DNA from: Clostridia bacterium
GTDB taxonomy: Bacteria; Bacillota; Clostridia; Saccharofermentanales; Saccharofermentanaceae
Reading direction: 5' to 3'
DNA: 5,729 nt
NCBI GenBank assembly: GCA_017881645.1
Contig: JADGQQ010000121.1
Coordinates: 1-5,729, forward strand
Under the pieces are notes generated by a model. That model worked only from the letters and a program-made list of their open reading frames with translations. It was not told the origin of the DNA and did no database searches. The stretch's first letter is position 1. The number at the start of each line of letters is the position of its first letter. The translations under genes were made by a program, and so were the position numbers. Shown here one piece after another: positions 1-5,042 of this stretch.

Positions 1-204
1 CAGGATATGTGCAAAGCGAATGGCAAGCAGCTCTTTATCGCACCGATCGAAAAGAACCGCATACCCTATTCAACCACACGGGAACTGCTGGACGCGGGAG
101 TGACTCCCGTTTACGATCTTCCGTTCGAAGCCGTCGGGGCGGGACTTCTCCTCTGTACCTGGTTAGAAGAAAAGCCGGAAGAATTTTTCAATTCCCCCGG
201 CTGA
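1..204 (+). CDS. C-terminal fragment of an unrecognised protein
   Basis: The frame is open from the first base of the window (CAG GAT ATG ...) to a TGA stop at 202-204, giving 67 residues of a protein whose start lies outside the window. The ATG at base 7 has no visible ribosome-binding site, so it is probably internal. The fragment is mixed hydrophobic and polar, with a short apolar stretch (AVGAGLLLCTWL) near the end and an acidic tail; there is no obvious membrane anchor and no catalytic motif I can name. I do not recognise the family and assign no function. The gene converges on pyrG with 48 bases between the two stop codons, and its last codons overlap the terminator hairpin used by the opposing operon. 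It is judged real because the frame is open to the window edge and the gap to pyrG is short, but it could be a chance open frame. Confidence 0.6.
   Translation, partial: QDMCKANGKQLFIAPIEKNRIPYSTTRELLDAGVTPVYDLPFEAVGAGLLLCTWLEEKPEEFFNSPG
165..202 (-). terminator. Intrinsic terminator of the purA-guaA-pyrG operon
   Basis: Read on the minus strand, bases 202-173 fold into a 13-bp stem: AGCCGG pairs with CCGGCT, GG pairs with UU as two G-U wobbles, and GAATT pairs with AATTC around a GAAA tetraloop. The run UUUCUUCU (172-165) follows directly. It lies about 50 bases after the pyrG stop. On the plus strand the same bases have an AA/CC internal mismatch and no T-run directly after the hairpin, so the element favours the minus strand. 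It is embedded in the coding 3' end of the convergent gene. Confidence 0.8.
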
Positions 205-252
205 TTCCATTACTTTTTCGTTTTTGAAGTCTTAGATACTCATTTGCGGTTT

Positions 253-1887
253 TTAACCGTTGGCTTTCTCTTGTTCTTTTATTCCATGCGTCTCGGCAAA
301 TTCTCTGGCTGCTTTGATGAAGCCGAAGAAAAGCGGGTGCGGACGGTTGGGACGCGACTTGAATTCCGGATGGAACTGGCAGGCGACATACCAAGGGTGA
401 TCCGGGAGTTCGATCATTTCCACAATTCGATTGTCCGGAGATGTTCCGGCCAGAAGAACTCCATTTTGCTGGAACTGTTCTCTGTAATCATTGTTGACTT
501 CATATCTGTGACGGTGTCTTTCGTGAATCAGATTCTCCTTGTAAAAAGCAAACGACTTGGACGATTCATCCAGACGGCAGGGATACTGCCCGAGACGCAT
601 CGTTCCGCCAAGCTGTGTGACGTTTGTCTGCTCCGGCATCAGGTCGATTACCGGGTATTTCGTATTCGGATCGAGTTCAGCGCTGTTCGCGCCTTCGAGA
701 CCCAGAACATTCCTTGCAAATTCAATCAGTGCAATCTGCAGGCCCAGACAGATGCCAAGATATGGAATCTTGTTCTCTCTGGCATATTTGGCCGCCTGTA
801 TTTTGCCCTCTGTTCCTCGATTTCCAAACCCGCCCGGAACAAGAATCCCCTGAACATCTGCAAAAATCTCTGCGGCGGACTCCGGAGTCACCTCTTTTGC
901 CTCAATCCATTTGATTTTAACCTTTGTGTGGTTGCCGCCGCCGGCATGTGTCAGCGATTCGGCAACGGAGAGGTACGCATCATGAAGTCCGACATATTTC
1001 CCGACAAGTGCAATGGTCGTTGTGCTCTCCGGACAGGTCAGATTATGTACAAGTTCCTTCCATTCCGTGAGATCCGGTTCGATTTTGCCGAACCCGAAAC
1101 GCTCGCAGACAATGTCGGCCAGATTCTGCTTCTCGAGAGCCAGCGGAACTTCATATAAAAGATTCATATCCTTATTCTCAATAACGCACTGCTGCGGAAC
1201 ATTGCAGAACATCGCAATCTTGCTTTTCAGTTCTTCGGGCAGCCCGATTTCCGTACGGCACACAAGGATGTCCGGCTGAATTCCGTGTGAGAGGACCTCT
1301 TTTACGGAATGCTGCGTGGGCTTAGTTTTCTGCTCCTGTGATGCGGCCAGATAAGGGACCAGCGTAACATGAATAAAAATACAGTTCTCTCTTCCGACTT
1401 CGGTAGAGAACTGACGTGCGGCTTCAATAAACGGCAGCGACTCAATGTCACCGATGGTTCCGCCGATCTCGATGATCGCTACATCATATCCGGTCTTGCC
1501 GGCTTTCATTCGTTCTTTAATCTCGTTAGTGACATGCGGAATGACCTGCACGGTTCCCCCCTGATAGTCGCCCTGTCTCTCTTTTGTAAGAACGGAATAG
1601 TATACGCGGCCCGCCGTTACGTTCGAGTTCTGAGATAGATTCTCATCTATGAATCTCTCGTAATGTCCGAGATCCAGATCCGTTTCGGCTCCGTCGTTCG
1701 TTACGTAAACTTCACCATGCTGAAAAGGATTCATCGTGCCCGGATCAATGTTCAGGTACGGATCAAATTTCTGCATTGTAACGCGAATTCCCCTGCATTT
1801 AAGGAGGCGGCCGAGAGAAGCGGCTGTGATTCCCTTCCCTAAGCCGGATACAACACCCCCTGTAACGAAGATATATTTCATAGCCAT
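253..1887 (-). CDS. pyrG: CTP synthase (glutamine-hydrolysing)
   Basis: A 544-residue protein of normal family length. CTP synthase converts UTP to CTP in the cytoplasm using ATP and ammonia from glutamine; it is the last step of pyrimidine ribonucleotide synthesis and in this family is activated by GTP. The N-terminal synthetase domain (about 1-270) opens with the nucleotide loop GGVVSGLGKG (residues 10-19) and carries the conserved segment around FDPYLNIDPGTMNPFQHGEV (41-60). The C-terminal class I glutamine amidotransferase domain (about 290-535) has PGGFGNRG (oxyanion region, 351-358), the nucleophile Cys380 in GICLGLQ, and His506/Glu508 in QFHPE, so the catalytic triad is complete. The ATG at 1887 is chosen over the ATG two codons later because AGGGAGGG (1902-1895) ends 7 bases before it. 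It lies 67 bases after guaA with no terminator or clear promoter between, so it is probably the last gene of the purA-guaA-pyrG operon. Confidence 0.98.
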   Translation of the reverse strand: MAMKYIFVTGGVVSGLGKGITAASLGRLLKCRGIRVTMQKFDPYLNIDPGTMNPFQHGEVYVTNDGAETDLDLGHYERFIDENLSQNSNVTAGRVYYSVLTKERQGDYQGGTVQVIPHVTNEIKERMKAGKTGYDVAIIEIGGTIGDIESLPFIEAARQFSTEVGRENCIFIHVTLVPYLAASQEQKTKPTQHSVKEVLSHGIQPDILVCRTEIGLPEELKSKIAMFCNVPQQCVIENKDMNLLYEVPLALEKQNLADIVCERFGFGKIEPDLTEWKELVHNLTCPESTTTIALVGKYVGLHDAYLSVAESLTHAGGGNHTKVKIKWIEAKEVTPESAAEIFADVQGILVPGGFGNRGTEGKIQAAKYARENKIPYLGICLGLQIALIEFARNVLGLEGANSAELDPNTKYPVIDLMPEQTNVTQLGGTMRLGQYPCRLDESSKSFAFYKENLIHERHRHRYEVNNDYREQFQQNGVLLAGTSPDNRIVEMIELPDHPWYVACQFHPEFKSRPNRPHPLFFGFIKAAREFAETHGIKEQEKANG

Positions 1888-1894
1888 TTTTCAT

Positions 1895-1902
1895 CCCTCC
1901 CT
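1895..1902 (-). promoter_or_regulatory. pyrG ribosome-binding site
   Basis: The minus strand reads AGGGAGGG, then seven bases (ATGAAAA), then the ATG at 1887. This spacing favours the first of two nearby in-frame ATG codons (1887 rather than 1881). Confidence 0.8.
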
Positions 1903-1954
1903 TTCGTTTTTAATTGTATTGATAAAGATCTATCTATTGTCTTGCTTCCCCATT

Positions 1955-3490
1955 TTATTCCCATTCGATTGTCGCCGGCGGTTTGCTTGTAATGTCGTAA
2001 ACGATTCGGTTGATATGTCCCACTTCATTTACGATTCTGCGGGAACAGATGTCGAGTACCTCATATGGAATCCTTGCGAAGTCAGCCGTCATAAAGTCGC
2101 TGGTGGTTACACCGCGAAGAGCAAGCATGTAGTCGTAGGTACGTCCGTCTCCCATGACACCGACAGATCGAACATTGGTTAACACGGCGAAATACTGATT
2201 GATATCGCGATCAAGCCCTGCTTTCTTGATCTCCTCACGGAATATCGCATCTGCATCCCGAAGTACCGAAAGCTTCTGCTCAGTGATTTCTCCCATAATG
2301 CGGATTGCAAGACCCGGACCTGGAAATGGCTGCCGCCAGACCAGATCATCCGGAATCCCCAGTTCGACGCCCGCTTTCCGGACCTCATCCTTGAAGAGAT
2401 CGCGCAGCGGTTCGATCAGCTCTTTAAATGCAATATCATCCGGAAGGCCTCCGACATTGTGGTGGCTCTTTATTACCGCAGCATCTCCGACCCCGCTCTC
2501 AATGACATCCGGATAGATGGTTCCCTGTACAAGATAGTCCACGGTCCCGATTTTATTGGCTTCTTCTTCAAAAACACGGATAAATTCCTCGCCGATGATC
2601 TTTCTCTTGGTCTCCGGATCCGAAACACCGGCCAGTCTGTCCAGAAAACGCTTCTGGCAATTGACGCGAATGAGGTTCATGTCAAATTCTTTCTTGAAAA
2701 CCGTCTCCACCATGTCTCCTTCGTTCTTGCGAAGAAGTCCGTGGTCTACAAAAATGCACGTCAGCTGTTTTCCGACTGCTTTATGGATCATCATAGCCGC
2801 AACCGATGAATCCACGCCTCCGGACATGGCACACAGAACTTTCTTATCACCGATTTTGGTGCGAAGCCGTACGATGGATTCCTCAACGAATGCAGACATG
2901 ACCCAGTCTCCCCGGCATCCGCAGATGTCGAAGAGGAAATTATGCAGCATGATGGATCCCTGCGGTGTATGCATGACCTCGGGATGGAACTGTACGGCAT
3001 ACTGTCCGCAGGACGGATTCTCCATCGCGGCACAGGAACAGTTGTCCGTCTTCCCCGTAACCGAGAAGCCTTCCGGCAGTTTGCAGATGAAGTCCGTATG
3101 GCTCATCCAGCAGGTATTTTCCAGTGTAACATTGTTAAACAGCTTAGAGTCCGCAGACAAAACGATTTCCGTCTTGCCATACTCGCGAGCCGGGGACGGG
3201 GTTACATCTCCGCCTAATAAATACGCCATGAGCTGTGCGCCGTAACATATGCCAAGGATTGGAATCCCTAATGTAAGGATTTCCTTGCTGTATCGGGGCG
3301 AGTTCTCATCATAAACGCTGTTGGGGCCTCCGGTGAAAATAATTCCTTTATAGTTGCCTGCCCTGATCCGGTCCAGACCTGCCGTATAGGGCAGAATTTC
3401 GGCGAATACGTTCTGTTCGCGTACCCTTCTTGCAATCAGCTGATTATACTGACCGCCAAAATCCAGAACCAGAACCTTCTCTTCGACCAC
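1955..3490 (-). CDS. guaA: GMP synthase (glutamine-hydrolysing)
   Basis: A 511-residue protein of usual length, fused in the standard two-domain form. It aminates XMP to GMP in the cytoplasm using ATP and glutamine. The N-terminal class I amidotransferase domain (about 5-190) has FTGGPNSVY (52-60), the nucleophile Cys82 in GICYGAQ, and His169/Glu171 in QFHPE. The ATP-pyrophosphatase domain follows, with the PP-loop SGGVDSS (223-229) and the conserved VQGTIYPDVIESG segment. The C-terminal dimerisation/XMP-binding domain contains RQPFPGPGLAIR and ends with the family signature KPPATIEWE. All key residues are present. The start is a GTG at 3490-3488, supported by AGGAGG nine bases upstream and by the conserved N-terminal beta strand following directly (VLVLDFGGQYNQ). 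It follows purA by 71 bases and precedes pyrG by 67 bases on the same strand, which suggests cotranscription. Confidence 0.98.
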   Translation of the reverse strand: MVEEKVLVLDFGGQYNQLIARRVREQNVFAEILPYTAGLDRIRAGNYKGIIFTGGPNSVYDENSPRYSKEILTLGIPILGICYGAQLMAYLLGGDVTPSPAREYGKTEIVLSADSKLFNNVTLENTCWMSHTDFICKLPEGFSVTGKTDNCSCAAMENPSCGQYAVQFHPEVMHTPQGSIMLHNFLFDICGCRGDWVMSAFVEESIVRLRTKIGDKKVLCAMSGGVDSSVAAMMIHKAVGKQLTCIFVDHGLLRKNEGDMVETVFKKEFDMNLIRVNCQKRFLDRLAGVSDPETKRKIIGEEFIRVFEEEANKIGTVDYLVQGTIYPDVIESGVGDAAVIKSHHNVGGLPDDIAFKELIEPLRDLFKDEVRKAGVELGIPDDLVWRQPFPGPGLAIRIMGEITEQKLSVLRDADAIFREEIKKAGLDRDINQYFAVLTNVRSVGVMGDGRTYDYMLALRGVTTSDFMTADFARIPYEVLDICSRRIVNEVGHINRIVYDITSKPPATIEWE

Positions 3491-3499
3491 GTGTCATTT

Positions 3500-3505
3500 C
3501 CTCCT
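3500..3505 (-). promoter_or_regulatory. guaA ribosome-binding site, sets a GTG start
   Basis: A full AGGAGG on the minus strand is followed by nine bases and then GTG at 3490. An ATG inside that spacer is out of frame with guaA. The strong site makes the GTG start convincing. Confidence 0.85.
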
Positions 3506-3561
3506 GCAAATTCGTCTCTCAAAACAAGTAGTTTCTGCTGTCATTATTACGCGCATCCGAA

Positions 3562-4839
3562 TCACTTCCGGAACATAATCTCGTCGCGCTTCGGACCGGT
3601 TGAAACGAGCGAAATCTTTACGCCAAGTTCTTTTTCAATAAACAGTACGTAATCCTGCGCTTCCTTCGGGAGTTCTTCAAAAGATGTAATGCCGCGGATG
3701 TTGGATTTCCAACCCTTGAGCGTCTTCAGAACGGGCTTTGCCTTGTCAAGCTTCGTCGGATTCGGGAAATCATGTGTTATGACCCCGTCGATTTCATAGG
3801 CAACGCATACCGGAATCTCCTCCAGATATCCCAGACAGTCAATCGCTGTCAGCGCAACATCCGTTGCACCCTGGATACGGCACCCGTAACGGGAAGCCAC
3901 GCAGTCAAACCACCCCATGCGTCTTGGACGGCCCGTTGTGGCTCCGAATTCCCCGGCATCTCCGCCGAGCCTGCGGAGTTCATCCGCCTCTTCCCCGAAA
4001 ATCTCACTGGTAAAAGCTCCAGCGCCGACAGCCGAAGAATAGGCCTTTACAACTGCGACGATTTCCCTGATCTCATAGGGAGGAATTCCCGCACCGACAG
4101 AGCCGAACCCGGCCAACGTCGACGAGGATGTAACCATCGGATATATGCCGTGATCAGGATCCTTCATCGATCCGAGCTGACCCTCAAGAAGAATTCTCTT
4201 GTTCTCCCTGATCGCCTGATAGAGATAAGCACCCGTATCTTCAACGAAAGGCTCAACGAAAGAACGATACTCCATCAACTCATCAAAAAGAATCTGCGGA
4301 TCGAGTGTCGGCTTGTGATACAGATATTCCAGAATCGTATTTTTCAGCGTCAGAACCGATATCAGCTTCTCCATCAGCGCCGCTTCTTCGAAAAGTTCGC
4401 TGATTTGAAATCCGATCTTGGCATATTTGTCCGAATAAAAGGGCGCAATGCCGGATTTGGTGGATCCGAAAGCCTTGCCGCCCAGTCGCTCTTCTTCATA
4501 TTGGTCAAACAGAATGTGATATGGCATTACGATCTGTACACGGTCCGAAATCATCAGATTCGGCGTCGGCACCCCGCCAGCTACGACATGTGCTATTTCG
4601 GCTTTCAATTTCGGGATATTCAGAGCCACGCCGTTTCCGATAATGTTAGTGATATTTCTGTGAAAAACACCCGAAGGCAGCTGATGAAGGGCAAATTTAC
4701 CGTATTCGTTAATTATCGTGTGTCCTGCATTGGCTCCGCCTTGAAAGCGGATCACAATATCGGATTCAGCAGCGAACATGTCGGTGATTTTCCCCTTGCC
4801 TTCATCTCCCCAGTTCGCTCCAACGATTGCCTTGACCAT
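3562..4839 (-). CDS. purA: Adenylosuccinate synthase, divergent subfamily
   Basis: A 425-residue protein of typical length that joins IMP and aspartate with GTP hydrolysis to form adenylosuccinate, the first committed step to AMP. Numbered from the chosen start it has NWGDEGKGK (9-17) with catalytic Asp12, QGGANAGHT (33-41) with catalytic His40, TTGRPRR (301-307) for nucleotide/aspartate binding, and STGPKRDE (413-420) in the GTP-binding C-terminus. The start is the ATG at 4839: GGGAGGGG ends 6 bases upstream and the protein then begins MVKAIVGANWGDEGKGK as expected for the family. An in-frame ATG at 4887 would add 16 residues, but these fall in a leader hairpin and look unlike PurA. It differs from the Escherichia coli protein at two IMP-binding positions (Ser129 for Arg143, Leu222 for Gln224, by eye), with the surrounding segments STKSGIAPFYSDK and EGQLGSMKDPDHGIYP changed as blocks. 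It is likely the first gene of the operon with guaA and pyrG. Confidence 0.96.
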   Translation of the reverse strand: MVKAIVGANWGDEGKGKITDMFAAESDIVIRFQGGANAGHTIINEYGKFALHQLPSGVFHRNITNIIGNGVALNIPKLKAEIAHVVAGGVPTPNLMISDRVQIVMPYHILFDQYEEERLGGKAFGSTKSGIAPFYSDKYAKIGFQISELFEEAALMEKLISVLTLKNTILEYLYHKPTLDPQILFDELMEYRSFVEPFVEDTGAYLYQAIRENKRILLEGQLGSMKDPDHGIYPMVTSSSTLAGFGSVGAGIPPYEIREIVAVVKAYSSAVGAGAFTSEIFGEEADELRRLGGDAGEFGATTGRPRRMGWFDCVASRYGCRIQGATDVALTAIDCLGYLEEIPVCVAYEIDGVITHDFPNPTKLDKAKPVLKTLKGWKSNIRGITSFEELPKEAQDYVLFIEKELGVKISLVSTGPKRDEIMFRK

Positions 4840-4845
4840 GGTTAA

Positions 4846-4853
4846 ACCCCTCC
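4846..4853 (-). promoter_or_regulatory. purA ribosome-binding site
   Basis: The minus strand reads GGGAGGGG, then TTTAACC (the last G of the run is base 4847, leaving 7 bases counted from 4846), then ATG at 4839. It decides the start against the upstream in-frame ATG at 4887. It lies two bases beyond the closing stem of the leader structure at 4856-4922. Confidence 0.85.
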
Positions 4854-4855
4854 CG

Positions 4856-4922
4856 CAATACGAAAGGCAACATACATGATGAGTCATAATGTTGCCTTGC
4901 CACTTAGTCCTGCACCGTATTG
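4856..4922 (-). promoter_or_regulatory. Structured 5' leader element abutting the purA ribosome-binding site
   Basis: On the minus strand CAATACG (4922-4916) can pair perfectly with CGTATTG (4862-4856), forming a closing stem. Inside it, AAGGCAACAT (4898-4889) pairs perfectly with ATGTTGCCTT (4873-4864), and after a small internal loop ATGA (4887-4884) pairs with TCAT (4879-4876) around a CTCA loop. A 17-base single-stranded segment (4915-4899) joins the two stems on the 5' side, against one base on the 3' side. No T-run follows, so this is not a terminator. The closing stem ends right at the ribosome-binding site, which would suit translational control. It does not match the purine, PRPP or guanidine riboswitch cores as I remember them. 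Function is unproven. Confidence 0.5.
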
Positions 4923-4925
4923 TTC

Positions 4926-4971
4926 AAATAAAAAAGAATCCCCCGAGCAATACTCTCTCAAAGGAATCCTT
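4926..4971 (-). terminator. Promoter-proximal terminator or attenuator in the purA leader
   Basis: On the minus strand AAGGATTCC plus TTTGAG (4971-4957) can pair with CTCGGGGGATTCTT (4947-4934), leaving a 9-base loop and using several G-U pairs plus one mismatch or bulge. The 3' arm runs into six T's (4935-4930), then A and three more T's. It starts only a few bases after the predicted transcription start of the purA promoter, so full-length readthrough would require antitermination or inefficient termination. It could also end transcripts coming from dapL, which has no terminator of its own before this point. Confidence 0.65.
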
Positions 4972-4975
4972 GCCC
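4972..4975 (-). promoter_or_regulatory. Predicted GGGC transcription start, possible slippage site
   Basis: GGGC on the minus strand begins five bases after the -10 hexamer, a normal distance for a start site. Initiation here would give a transcript starting with three G's followed by C, the same initial sequence that permits CTP-sensitive repeated G addition in Bacillus subtilis pyrG. The exact start is a prediction; the A at 4976-4977 or a G further upstream is also possible. Confidence 0.35.
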
Positions 4976-4980
4976 TTACC

Positions 4981-5009
4981 ATTATATAGGTGAGTGCAAA
5001 CAGTGTCAA
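4981..5009 (-). promoter_or_regulatory. Consensus sigma-A promoter for the purA operon
   Basis: The minus strand has TTGACA at 5009-5004 and TATAAT at 4986-4981, separated by exactly 17 bases. Both hexamers match the consensus at every position. It lies in the intergenic region between dapL and purA, oriented toward purA, about 140 bases from its start codon. Such a strong basal promoter fits an operon held in check after initiation by attenuation. Confidence 0.92.
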
Positions 5010-5042
5010 TTTGTTCAAAGACGGATTACTTAAAAAAGTTAG

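Noticed and set aside
241..265. CGGTT-AAA-AACCG mini-hairpin at the pyrG stop codon
   Set aside because: A 5-bp stem with no U-run after it on the minus strand; the hairpin at 165-202 is a much better terminator.
188..394. Small minus-strand open frame overlapping the 3' end of pyrG and the intergenic gap
   Set aside because: Out-of-frame shadow of pyrG that runs into the terminator; no ribosome-binding site was found.
244..1158. 304-codon plus-strand open frame antisense to pyrG
   Set aside because: It lies opposite a fully conserved CTP synthase, has no recognisable domain, and its composition (many Arg, Cys, Phe) is that of a reverse-strand shadow.
1888..1954. Possible promoter (AAGACA ... 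TACAAT) and short dyad GATA-N6-TATC in the guaA-pyrG gap
   Set aside because: The hexamer spacing is about 19 bases with a poor -35 match, and the dyad is only four pairs with no T-run, so neither a promoter nor an attenuator is supported.
2556..3245. 229-codon plus-strand open frame antisense to guaA
   Set aside because: Serine- and arginine-rich shadow of the GuaA coding frame with no independent support.
3772..4845. 357-codon plus-strand open frame antisense to purA
   Set aside because: It mirrors the coding frame of an intact PurA; no ribosome-binding site or family motif supports translation.
4840..5042. Known purine or PRPP riboswitch, or CRISPR, tRNA or mobile element in the intergenic region
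   Set aside because: The conserved cores of these riboswitches as I recall them are absent, and no direct repeats, tRNA arms or transposon ends are visible.
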